Below are positions 45,660 to 57,300 of a DNA stretch of 64,000 bases, piece by piece; position 1 is the first letter of the stretch; every line of letters starts with the position of its first letter. Location of the stretch: assembly GCA_910589415.1 (NCBI GenBank), contig OU342633.1, forward strand, positions 53,996,404 through 54,060,403, written 5' to 3'. The notes under the pieces were generated by a model, which was not told the origin of the DNA, searched no databases, and saw only the letters and a list, made by a program, of their open reading frames with translations. A program made the translations under genes and the position numbers. The DNA comes from Malachius bipustulatus (taxonomy: Eukaryota > Arthropoda > Insecta > Coleoptera > Melyridae).

Positions 45660-47004
45660 TGAATCTTAAAGAATTGGCGAAAATAACGTTTTAATAAGGT
45701 TAATTAGAACAACTGAGCTTCAACACACGCTAGAAGATTGTAATATGAATGAAAATAATCAGGGCTTGCAGTTTTTAATGCATTTTTGTAGGTAAATAAT
45801 ATGAGTACGGATCTATTGGAAATTAGAGTATAATTCTCACTCTAGTTGTCTTGTACTGCTTGTACGCATCGTCTGTTGTACTGATTCCATAAATTATTAA
45901 AATTCATATGATGATTAAACGGTTGTTTCACGTCTAATATGTGTTTTTAGGAAAATAATTGAGTGATTCTACATTTGATAACGTAATATAACACGCCTTC
46001 AAATTATGCCTTTGCCTTTTAAAACAATCAGTATTATCCACAAGAGACTATTTAATTGCGGTACGAATGTATACTTTCTTCAAACATAAAATTATACAGA
46101 AGTAAAGAAACTATAAAGTGTGGTTGTATATTATAAAAGCCATTTTCTCTAGAGATGTCCAATAATAATAATAAAGAATTTGAAATACATTGAAGGGTAA
46201 AAGTACAATAAAACATCGAAATACTTCAAAGTATTGAGTTTAAAGTATACCTATACGAAAGCCTTGGGCTTTCCTTATGATTTGTAGTTTGTGCTTATGT
46301 TTTAGGAAATAAAAACACATTTCGCGATATTTTTTTAAATCAGAGGTGCGTATTAAAATAATGTAATAATAGTAGATATCTTCATCAAAATAATTTTATA
46401 TTTTTTGGATTCAGCAGCTAAAACTAAAAATTTTTTGTCTTTTTAAATTTTCTCGTATCTGACATCGTTTTCGAGAAAAAAAAACATCAAAGCAGCTGCA
46501 ATTCATGTCGAACAATTCATTTCAGACGTTCATCAGACGTTTTTATTACGTTTTCTGGCGACAGTGGAATTTCTTGCTAAGTTATTTAGTTTATTTTTAG
46601 TTAGTTTTATTCCGTTAATAAATGTCCCCCCTGTATTAAAACTTTTATTACTACACCACATATGGGGTATCTCAGTTTTCAGAAAAATGTAAGCCATCGA
46701 ATTATGGCAAAAAAATGTAGGGCTGCTATTAAAAAAAAGGGGATAAAGTGGTTGGGGTAAAAGGGTGGAGGCTGATTGTTTTAAACTATGATAAAAAGAA
46801 GATAGTCCTTAATAAAATAAACTTTACGTATCTCAGCGTTTTCCACAGAAACCATTTTTTATTGAATAATGAATTTTATTCCATAAGTGAGATTCACACT
46901 GTATACAGGGTGATTCAGGTTTTACCTTGTTAATTCTAGGGAACGATAGAGAATCGAAAAATAATATGAGTTTGCTTTATGAACTATATTTCGGAAATGC
47001 TTCG
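45660..47004. other. No gene recognised; ends in a transposon terminus
   Basis: AT-rich upstream region of the Osiris gene. A TATACAGGGTGATTCAGG terminus starts at about 46903 and is interrupted by the piggyBac-type element. Its possible other half is at 47921 onward. Confidence 0.45.
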
Positions 47005-47920
47005 TTAACCCTTTATAGGGCAAAACTATTGTTATCATCTATTGCTCTTTAATTGCTAAAAATTAGTAAGAAGTACTTTTATAAATCCTAGAAAAATACA
47101 AAAAAAACAAAACTATTTTGTTTGTTTTTATATGTGGTGGTTGCTATATTTGCCACTGAGCAACAAGAAAATTAAAAAATGACAATGGTTAGTGGTTAAT
47201 TGACAATGGTTAGTGGTTTCTATGTTTGCCACTTTCATGGACTTCACAGTAATTATAATAAAAAATAAGCATTTATAGTTTGTAAAATTAATATTTATTT
47301 ACAAAAAATATATAAAATGTGAAATATTATAATAACAACATAAAATCAACTCAATAGCAAAACAAAAACTCTAAATGGCATATAAAAATAATGAAACAAA
47401 TTTCTTATTCCGGTAGGTAGGTATGTTTATGATGACAACACCATTGTAATTTTATATTACGTATTTGAAAGAAAAACTGCCAACAAAATAGCTGATCTAT
47501 GATATCACTACTTAGGAAAAGGTATCTTTTTCAGCAGATTTTTAGTTATAATCACTTTCCAGCTTAGCGGAAAAGGAAAATCCATGAAGTGCATCTACAA
47601 TATAAACTTGAATGGCTAATCTAACATGTTCAATAATTATTACCCATTTTTCGCAAAGTAACCACCCACTATCACAAAAACAACAAAGTAATGTCACCAA
47701 CTCAACAATACTGTTATTAGTTAGTGGTTTCTATATTTGCCACTTTTCAAAGAAATGACTGTTACAAGCTTAGATTTTAAAATTATTTTAGTTGCCTACC
47801 AGTAAAATAACTGCTGAAATACAGTAGTTACATGTATCCAATAGCAGATGGCGCTGGGGGTCTCTCAATGTTTAAAATAAAAGTGGCAAATATAGAAGCC
47901 ACTAACCTATAAAGGGTTAA
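47005..47920. mobile_element. piggyBac-type non-autonomous element between TTAA sites
   Basis: TTAA-CCCTTTATAGG at the left (47005-47019) is mirrored by CCTATAAAGGG-TTAA at the right (47906-47920). CCC...GGG ends flanked by TTAA are the piggyBac signature. Four subterminal copies of a GGTTTCTATATTTGCCACT-like motif lie at about 47134, 47209, 47720 and, inverted, 47881. They may be transposase-binding sites. There is no transposase. It lies in or next to an older CAGGGTG-type element, whose ends are at 46903 and 47927. Confidence 0.8.
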
Positions 47921-48550
47921 GAAAATACAGGGTGTTAAAGTTTTAATTTATTTATTTATCGTATTTTTGAAATATATAAAAATTGGCTGATTGGAATAAT
48001 TTGAAATTTTGAACGCATTGGGTTATCTTGAAGTATAGGAACCTGGCGGCTGGGCGGTATATCGAATGTTCGGTAACAATTTTTTCAAAAGCCATAAAAT
48101 GATGAATAACTCGAAAGCCGTAAAAATCGAACCATTGCTGATGGAATTTTTTGTTTCAAATGACCTCCCCCCCCCCCTTACCACTGGGTTTCGTTTGATC
48201 CATGCCTTCTGGGACAGCCTGTATATGCTCATGCTATATAATATAGTTATATAGTTCAGACAATACAGCTTTTTAGTCATAACATCAAAGAATCAAATGG
48301 ATGCAAGAACCGAATTTTGTAAAAATTATGACTTAGGGTGTTTCTGCAATCACCGATTCCACTAGAAAAGTGCTAAAAAATGTCCCTATACTAACTTTTA
48401 TACTGTTACTTGATAACTAAAAATTTCTTATACAAGGTGATCGAAAATTTCGATTTTTTGACCACTCGGTATTATCATTTAATAATTTACATGAAACAGA
48501 GCTCCAAAAGTCGTTAGTATAATATGGACATGGTAAAAAATTCAAATTTG
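47921..48550. other. Older transposon ends, no gene
   Basis: GAAAATACAGGGTGTTAAAG follows the piggyBac element. CTGGGACAGCCTGTATATG near 48208 is another terminal-type sequence. A C10 run with a GGGTTTCGTTTGATCC block lies at about 48168. The ORFs on both strands at 48023-48280 are mirror images and are not credited. Confidence 0.45.
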
Positions 48551-49691
48551 TCACCGGTCAGATAAAGTCTGGCGGAACAGTCTGGAACAAATGCCAAAAG
48601 ACAAAACTGTCAAGAAATTCAGCTTCAAGAGAAACTTCATCATGGAACTGTCTACGAAAGAAGAATGGAGCAACACATCCATTCACACTTTCAAAGAAGG
48701 TACAATCAGATGGTACACAGACGGCTCAAAGGCCACCGAGGGAACGGGGGCAGGAGTATATGGGCCAGGCACCAACTACTCCGAGCCGATGGGAACATCC
48801 CCAAGCATACTTCAAGCCGAACTGTACCTACGCAATAGAAGTATGCGCCCAAATAAACCTCGACAGAAACTATAAAAATAGGGAAATAGCAATACTGACA
48901 GACAGTCAAGCAGCCATAAAGGCGCTGAGCTCCCCTATCATCAGCTCAAAAATGGCATGGAACTGCCTACAAAAACTCAATAAACTAGGCAGAGAGAACA
49001 AAATTCACCTCAAATGGATACCAGGACACACTGGTATTGAGGGAAACGAACGTCCCCACTCATTGGCAAGAAAAGGAGCATCGACACCGTTTATAGGACC
49101 AGAACCATTCTGTAGCCTTGAAGACACGTTCTTCAAGGCAGAACTTCGGAAGGAAGAAGAAAAACTGAGAGAAATCCATTGGAATAACCTCTCAGGATTG
49201 AGACAATCCAAGGAGCTCCTCGGGAACTTTAACCGAGAAAGGTCAAGGAAACTCCTGACCCTCAACAAAGGAAGTCTTAGAATGCTAACAGGATTCCTAA
49301 CAGGTCATTGCAAGCTCAATGAACACCTGAGGAAACTTGGTATAGAAAAAGATGGCGTTTGCAGACTCTGCAGGGAAGAAAACGAGACGCCTCGTCACCT
49401 ATTGATGAACTGCGAAGCCCTAGAACGTGAAAGAAACGATGTTCTGGGCCAACACCAGCTCAACGGGGGGGCTTTGCCCGGCCTTGATCCCCTTCAAATC
49501 CTGAAATTCCTAAGGAAAGCGGAGTTGGAGAGGCTGCTTCAATGAAGGGAATATACTCCAAAGAAGCAGAGAAGAGGGGGCACAATAGATCTGTAATAGG
49601 TCGCAGCGCATCTGACACCCTCAATATCAATATCAATATCAAATCAATCAATCACCGGTCAGATAAAGTCTGGCGGAACATTCTGGAACAA
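48551..49691 (+). mobile_element. 5'-truncated LINE insertion flanked by a 40-bp duplication
   Basis: The 40 bp at 48551-48590 (beginning TCACCGGTCAGATAAAGTC) recur at 49652-49691 with one mismatch. Between them is a LINE 3' part whose tail is (TCAATA)n/(ATCAAT)n rather than poly(A) (about 49618-49651). The sequence begins directly in an RNase H-bearing frame, so it is 5'-truncated. Forty base pairs is long for a LINE target duplication, but repair after target-primed reverse transcription can produce it. Confidence 0.8.
48591..49545 (+). pseudogene. LINE ORF2 C-terminus: RNase H and zinc knuckle, one frameshift
   Basis: The first frame (48591-48830) has RWYTDGSKATEGTGAGVYG and ILQAELY, the first two acidic RNase H blocks. 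The second frame (to 49545) continues AIEVCAQINL, ILTDSQAAIKAL and WIPGHTGIEGNERPHSLAR. A 4-bp duplication (CTAC within TACCTACGCA, about 48826-48833) explains the shift. The final RNase H block reads NERPHSLA where NExADxLA is usual, so the last catalytic aspartate is replaced. A knuckle CRLCREENETPRHLLMNC follows. It is similar in layout to the 22.6-kb copy but a different lineage. Confidence 0.8.
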
Positions 49692-49979
49692 TCTACTGTG
49701 TCAATTCTTGTCAGCGATCAATTGTTGTTATTTAAAAAATTATTCTACTTGTCAAAGTTGATCAAAAAGTCCAAATAGGTAAAACTTAGAATAGTGTCAG
49801 TCAAGGATATTAGAGAAGGAGAAGGATATATTTTCCTCTATCCTAGCCAACGGGTTCTACTCGTATACTGGAAGCAATTAAGGTCAAGCTGACCGACTAA
49901 CGTAATATGCTGCAGAAACTACAGGGAAAATGTTCTTAAGAGACCTATTCCTCTAAACACTGAGAGTGTGTTATTTTAA
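49692..49979. other. Short unassigned stretch
   Basis: Pre-insertion flank of the LINE, AT-rich; nothing recognised. Confidence 0.4.
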
Positions 49980-50790
49980 TACAGGCTGATGCTCTTTTTA
50001 TCTGAAGACATTGAGATATATAAAAAAAAATCCGCTTTGGACCCAAAAAAGTCGTTGATAGAAGTTGTTTATCTCTCGGTTTATCTGGATTGAGGACACC
50101 CAATGATACCAAACTCGATCCCGCCAATCAGAACCCATTTTTTATACAGATTCAGATTTTCCGGCTAAAAACACGTAGGAAATTGCTCCTCCCTTCCCCT
50201 TCATGTGGGTGAGGCGGGGGTTAATTTGAAACTTTATAGTTAGGAACACTGGATACGATACGAGTCTAAATATTTATTGCAGACTCGTATATTATGACAA
50301 AATATACTTGGAATTTGTCAGAAAAGTTTTCTCGATCTATCATGGATCTTTTTCGTTCATATTTCAATAAAATAATATGACAAATCTAAAAAAAAATCGT
50401 CGATTATAGCGCTATCTATCATGAAAGACAAACTATTTTTGGTCGTAAAATCGGAATATTCAATAAAAATAGGAGTTTCTGGAACTTATATTTTTTCAAA
50501 TTCACCCCCCGCCCATCACAAATATGGAGGAAGAAGGCGGGAATAATTTCTTAGGTATATTTTTAATCGTAAATCCAAATCTACAATACAAAAAGTGCGT
50601 TTCCATTTTAAGATTTTAAAGTTAATCCCTCCCATCCCTTCAGGGTGGAGGTGGTGGGGTCGACTTTGATATAATTGGATGCCCCCTTCCAGACAAACAG
50701 CTTCCATCACAACTTTTTTTTGATTCGATGCGTAGTTTTTGTCTTTTTTATATAAGTATTTCAATGTCTTCAGATAAAAGGAGCACTCTA
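49980..50790. mobile_element. 810-bp palindromic foldback element
   Basis: The left arm TACAGGCTGATGCTC..TTTTATCTGAAGACATTGA is mirrored by TCAATGTCTTCAGATAAAAG at 50761. The arms share GC-rich Pro/Gly-like patches (TCCCTTCCCC near 50192; CCCTCCCATCCCTTC near 50628) and a GGTCGTAAAATC block. A single-arm relative lies at 38690-39115. No coding capacity. Confidence 0.7.
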
Positions 50791-52849
50791 TAAAAAACCA
50801 TAGACATTGATAATTACGGTATAAATACCAGAAGTTAGCAAGTTAGATTTCTTATGAATATCTTATGGATTAATCTTCGATGAATGTACTTATAGTGCTA
50901 AACTACTAACACGTCATTCATCACATTAATGAATTTTTCGTATAAAAAAACAAGTGCAACAATTATTATCCTGAAATAAATTCATAACCATTCCCTTGAA
51001 TATTCCACACTCGTGATCCTAAGGATCAATAAACAATACCTGTTGCTTGACAAGGCGCTTCTGTCGTCGAACGAACCCTGGACTCTTCTGAACCCGCTAT
51101 AGTTCCAGTTGTTTATTACCAGTGGAAAAAGATCCTAGAGATCATCAGGCTACTTATTATATCTCAATAAGAAAAACATTTTTTCTTGAGTTCTTGAGAA
51201 AAGTCACAGAATGTTCTTTACCGGAGAAGATGCGGCTATACGTACATTCGCCAAATACACGCGCATTCACCCCAAATCGTTTTTTTTTAAAGCTCAACTT
51301 CATTTGTTGAAAAGCTGAAATGGCGTACCTATCGTATATGCAAATTTGAAACATTTTGATTCCATCAAAGTGTTGCCCTACTTTGCTTAAAAACAATATT
51401 TAATTTGCGTAATGTAACAGATGACAGATCATAAATAGACTCAATTGTTTTGACAACAGCGCTTTGTTTACGAAGACATTAGGGGGTAATAGGAACACTG
51501 TATGGATATAATAATATAAATCACTAATCACCCACAGTTCACAGTTTACATTCTGATAACTATTTAAACTAATTAAAGTGCAATGAATAAACAATTAATT
51601 CCAGTCGAGCGTTTTCACATCATAGCATAGAATATCTTTTTGGAGATTATAAAAGATAAAGTTAGCTTTAAAAATAAACATGTGGCTGCTTAATGGAAAC
51701 AGATTATAGTAGGTAGGTATCTCTATTCTCTAGGTAACCTGCTCAAACAGTTTAACGACTTAAATAGGTACTTACCTTCAAAGTTATATTAGTTATTAGC
51801 GTTATTACACAATCCTACACACATTGTGTGCGTGTAATAGGTAAAAAAACCACTAAAAACTGGCCTAATTGACTCTGGATTAATGTAACCTTGTAGTATA
51901 AGATTTTTTCTAAATTGAGCGTTCTATATAAACTGCGTATTATATTTTATTTCACTCATTAGGTGTACCTGCCTATAAGGAAAATACCTTATAAATTTTC
52001 GAAATGTTACTTTTTTGAGTTACGGTCGCTGTGATTCTCATATTCCCAAACTGTTTTTCTTTAATCAATTAACTCCGTCTCATTCTAATGCATATCCACT
52101 GTAGATACCTACATCTTCATTCAAAGTATTTAATTATTTTAAACCTCTTACCGAGACGTAAAGTTTTGGGAATACGCGCGAGTATTAGGGTTATTTAAAA
52201 AAAAATTATGCGGATAAAAATAGCTCCAAACGCTAATATCATTCTAAATTATCCATTAAGAATCTAGGTCACATAAATCAATAAAGGCGCTCCAAACTGG
52301 TATTATTGGAGTGGAAATATATGGCTGAATATATTTTTTTAATAATAGTACCTACCTAGCACTTAAAACCTTAAAACCCACAAGTCAAGCTCGGTTTAAT
52401 TGAGAATATTATGCTAATTATTGTAATAATTACAAATTAAAATGAATTCATTCATGCTATGGATAAGGTGAGAACCAGGTTGGAAAGGTCACATTACGTA
52501 ACTGCCGACAGTGAACTCATGAGGAAAGTCCAAACACAGTAATCTTTATTAAACTTTTATATATTTGAATAACCTGCTGCACTAATAATAATATGAAATA
52601 TTTTGGTTTAATGTTTAATGTATGTAATCCGATTAGATCACGAGATAGTCGAAATTAAATAAAAGTGCAAAACTTTCATCGTTGTCTCGCTTCAAAAGTC
52701 ATGGACTTGTAACAACATTCCTAGACCTAGTTATTTTTATAATGGAATGATGCTAATATTAGTCTTAATGGGAAAAACTATCAATAGACGACACTACCTA
52801 TACTTCTTGTTACGTAAATTAATTTTTCGAGTACAAATCGATAACTTAC
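50791..52849. other. No gene recognised
   Basis: AT-rich. A minus-strand GTAAGT donor at about 51777 lies in very AT-rich sequence and is not called. It would be intron if the donor at 52850 is real. Confidence 0.45.
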
Positions 52850-53045
52850 CTATCGAAACGCACACATTAACTTCACAAAGTAGTTTGAACACTTTGATTT
52901 TACACGGAAAACTAAGCAATGTGTAGTAGTAGAAGTAGGCTTTGCCACCACGCCGTAATTAAGTCGAGATATGCGATAAGCAAATCCTAATTCCCATTCA
53001 AATATTTGCAGCCAGGACCGGCGTCGCTGAAGCACTCGAAGACTA
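52850..53045 (-). other. Candidate minus-strand 5' exon with GTAAGT donor
   Basis: The minus strand reads ...CGTTTCGATAG then GTAAGTTATC, a full-consensus donor. The sequence upstream to about 53120 is GC- and CpG-richer (GACCGGCGTCGCTG on the plus strand), and 53190-53300 holds CTGGTGCTGGTGCTGGTGC. The ORF across it has no known domain, so an untranslated first exon is more likely than coding. The upstream limit is arbitrary. Confidence 0.35.
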
Positions 53046-54003
53046 GTCGACCAGGAAAAGTATTCCGAACTATTTTTCCGGGTAGCCAGTTTCTCTGAGG
53101 GGCACTTTTAGGTTATGAGGAGATGAGGAAAACAAAACAATTGACAACACACCGACACGTGAAATCAGCTGCTCGCTGCTAGGCTAGCTGGTGCTGGTGC
53201 TGGTGCTTGAAACTTTTATAGAAGTGATGACGTTAAATAGTCATACTACTATTATTATGACGCTACAGTTACATAAACTCGAAAGGAACTAACTGGTGCT
53301 GGTGCTGTTTGGAAGGAATGCTCGGTGTCTCAGACGAGAATTATTATGTAATATAACTGAGAATTGTGGGAGTAGACTGAGACTGTGGCCTTCAACCGTG
53401 AAACGCGGTGTTTATGTTTAATGTTTACTCGCGGAAATTACATGAGCGTGATAAGGTTGTTTATGATTATTAGGTACAGAGAACGCATTTAAAAAAATGT
53501 TTGATGTTGGTACATTTCATGCCACTTGAACAATAGCTAATTTCTGATAATCTCATTTTATTGCTATATGAATATTTCATATTTTGAGAACCACTTTCTT
53601 CTGCTAGAAGTTAATTAGGCTTGCAACTTGAATGCATGTTTAGTTTAAAGTTTAGTGATAAACGTTTCTGATGGAAAGTTTTATATTTCACTACAATTTT
53701 TCATTTATTTAAATTTAAATTCCATTTTCATTGTAGTTTCATTATTTGTAGTTCATTTTTTGTGCAAATGGTCTTTGGTTTGGGTTCAAGGGTACCGTGG
53801 AGAAAATAGGGATGCTGGGAGGGTTGAACGACTTCTTTATATCACCTTATTGATAGCCGATTCCAAACTATTAGGCTATTCGAGAAGGGCAAGGAAAATT
53901 TCAAAAAATCGTCAAATAATCAATAGGCCATCGCAATGGTAACTACAGTTATAGCGAAGCGAATATCTACCTTTGTTACCAATTTCCACACACTTGCACT
54001 TGT
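53046..54003. other. Possible promoter region and unassigned sequence
   Basis: 53046-53450 has raised GC content with repeated GGTGCT triplets (53199 and 53293) and would be the promoter side of the candidate exon at 52850. 53450-54003 is AT-rich without a recognised feature. Confidence 0.35.
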
Positions 54004-54358
54004 ATGAGAGGTCAACTATTTAGCTTACACAAACCCTTACGGGTCATGGCTGATTTAACTCGTATAGAAAGAAGATTAATAAGAAAACGGAATCGGCGGC
54101 ATGTTGGTTCTGCAACGGACAGTAAAAGGATTATTCGACACACACCTTCTTCAGATACAAAAGGGTACTCCAGAGAAAGACACAAAGTCGAGAGAAACTT
54201 AGGAGATCTTGTTTTGACCCTGATGATACAGACTATGCTGCAGTCCCCAGAGCTGGGATCTGATTGCAATCAACATTGAAGAAGTCCTGAAGCGGAAAGA
54301 GGCGAAGGAGAGAGCGAGAGCAGAGAGATATGTGAAAGAGAATACCATACATCCATAA
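54004..54358 (+). pseudogene. Unidentified frameshifted coding relic
   Basis: The first frame gives LTRIERRLIRKRNRRHVGS, TDSKRIIRHTPSSD and SRERHKVERNLGDL. A second frame then gives FDPDDTDYAAVPRAG, and a third gives WDLIAINIEEVLKRKEAKER and ARAERYVKENTIHP before a stop at 54356-54358. The charged, helix-like text passing smoothly across two frame changes is much more protein-like than the surroundings. I do not recognise the family. It may be a decayed gene or transposon ORF, or a true ORF with consensus errors. Confidence 0.4.
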
Positions 54359-57300
54359 ATCGAGAGACCTAGAGTGTCCATGAGAATTTCCCCTTCTACC
54401 GAAAAATGACAATTGAAGCAGCGCCGCCAAGCATATTAGGATCAAATTAAACGTATAAAATTTAAAACAAAACACAGAAGTTTAATCAGACGGATGAGAT
54501 TAGTATTTTTAATTGGTACAAGAAATATTAACAATGTCTGCAATACGTTTATTAACCAAAAGTGACACCTTTCGCAGCATGAGAGCGCTGTAAAATTTGT
54601 CGCTTGATTTAAGGGAAAGTGTCCGGAATTGTTACTTGAGCTTCCTTGCTGCTATAATCACAAGCAAATGTATCTGATGACATTTGCTTGTGGAGGTATC
54701 ACAATGGCCCACTCGCGATGAATCTAACGTATCTGACTACCTCCAAGTATGGGCGGGGTGAGGTAACTGAAAAATTCTTCATAATTTTTTTCAATTACGA
54801 CTAACTGAACTAAAATATTAACCCTATATCACTTCCGGTTATACCGTAAGTGGCCATCAACTTTCATATTTTAAACGGGACGGCCTGTATACACGCGGTG
54901 ACTCAGTTTTTTGTAGCAGGACTTTCCCAGTTTATAGAAGGCCCTATTTTTGAAGGAATAAAAGTTCCCATAAAAGTCCGGAAAAACTTAGATAAAAGAT
55001 ACAAGATGCTGAATTTTTTTTTATTTGTCATCATTTTGGGCATTTTTAATATATTAATTTGAACGAAGAAAAATACGGGTGAAAAAATTGATCAGTGGTG
55101 TAGATATAGGGTACCTATATGACCCAATTTTCGCTCAACAACTTCTACGCCCATGGACTTCGAAGACCCCATATATCAACGTTGGATTTCCTAGAGATTT
55201 GTTACCAAAAAGGGTATAGGTACCTATGGATATTCTAAATTCTGTTTAGTTTTTATTGACTAATTGAGTCTAAACTTCATTTTAATTAGGCAACTAACAA
55301 TACAACTTTTATGTCTCATGACTTTTCTTCGTATTTCCTGTTGTTTTCTATAAAAAAATTAAAATCCGTCTCAAGGCATGTTGGAAAATTGATTTTAATT
55401 TTAATGATTTTATTTAATTAATTTTTCGACATGCGTTTAAGCGGGTTTTATTTATTTTTTCTCGAAAAAGAAGTAACATAGGGAAACAATTTAAGCGACA
55501 AAAAAGTTGTATTTTTAGCTGCTTCATTGGAACAAAATAAATATAAAAAATTTTAAAAATCAGTTGTAAAATAAATACGCCCTAAAATTTGATACATATA
55601 CTTTTATCTAACACCCTGTATAATTAGTAAATTTGCGCTTATTTGATTTCTCATGAATATCTGGGGTTTTTTCATTTTGCTTTTTTTATTATTATTTTGT
55701 GTAAAAAGTTTGTCACTTTTTGTCACAATCCAACATTCACGAAATTGTTGTTTATTTTAATGTAATTTGTGTCATCCTATAGTAGGACCAATGGTTTGGC
55801 CTGTTGGATTATCATGTGAAATAATAAATAAATACATTAAATGTTGAAAAGTTAAATCATCAGAACAAGTAACCTTCATTATATAAATTCAAGGGTTTAT
55901 AGTAAAATTTATAGTATAAATTAAGACAGAAATTCAACAATTTATAGTATAATTTATTTATACTATAAATTTAACGTTATAGTTCCAGAGCTAAGTAAAG
56001 TATTCTGAACAGAGGAAGAAGTGCGCCACTGTCTTTAAGGATATTTTAATAATAATCAGTTTTAATTGCGTGAATAATCTTATTTAAGATAGTCTAAAGA
56101 AAAAGTGATTTCAATTATGCCTCATTTACGAGGTTCTTTTCTGATCTATTCACGAGCTTCCAAGAAATATGACCAACAGTCTTTAAAGACATGTGTTTAA
56201 TAAAAAAAATTAAATGAGAAACATAGGTCGAAGTAAATAATAACACAAATCACTAAGTACCCAGTAACTAATCTAAAAACATACCCTCTACAATAAAAAA
56301 TTAAAAATTTTTTATCAATTATTGATACATATTTAAATAAAATATTTAAATTATTTATTTCTTGATGGAGGTGGAGAATTACATAGATAAAAGCTGTGCA
56401 TCTTCAAAATTTTATTCTTGCATAAGCAGAAAATATATCAGACAAAAAATTAAATTATATTGGCTTTTAATTTATAGTCGTTATAAAAATACTCTTCTGC
56501 TGAATATTTAAAAGTGAAAACTAGCTATACTTGCTAAAACTCTACCGGTAATACAAAATGTTTATTATTTAGCTACCTATACATTGATATATTGTATTGT
56601 TTCATGGCCGTATAGTTTCTAAAGCTATCGAAGAATCTTGGTATAGTCGAACTTATCCTTTTTTGTTGGTGGTCTGTTGCACTATTTCTATTACTATAAT
56701 TAAATCTTATAAACGGGAGACCAAGTCACAATAAAATTTTTTATTTGTCGGCATGATACTGTTAGAAAGAAGTAGTCTCATCTGGTAAATTACAGATAAT
56801 TCGTTTTATAGACGCTGTTAATTAAAGCACTACTATTTTATCCGCGAATAAGTAAAGGCAGGCATTTCGTTCGATATGATAGATATGTCTTAAAATGCAT
56901 CTTACTGTACAATTACAACGGTTTGTCACTATTTATTAGGTTGTACGGTGCATTAAAACATTCTTTCCAAATTTATGCCACGAATTAAATGCAATTTTGT
57001 CATATAAAATAAATTTCTGATATGTTTTTAAGCCGCATCAATGCACATTATTATACTTTGTCAAACGGAAAGTATCCAGCAAATTAGCAACTTTTTGCAG
57101 GACTTGTCTGTAAATCAGAGTACGAAAGAAAAGACACTAACGAGACTAAGAAATTAAATCATTGTTAGTGGAGGGCACAAACTTCATAGCTATTAATACA
57201 TAAATATTAATTATTTATGAAGATAGGCAATGAAAACTTAACTTCTTGTAAAGAAATAAATCTAATTGGTTAATTATGATGAATTATTAATCTCAGACTT

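Noticed and set aside
51772..51778. Minus-strand GTAAGT donor as another first exon
   Set aside because: The upstream sequence is as AT-rich as the surroundings, unlike the three donors retained as candidates.
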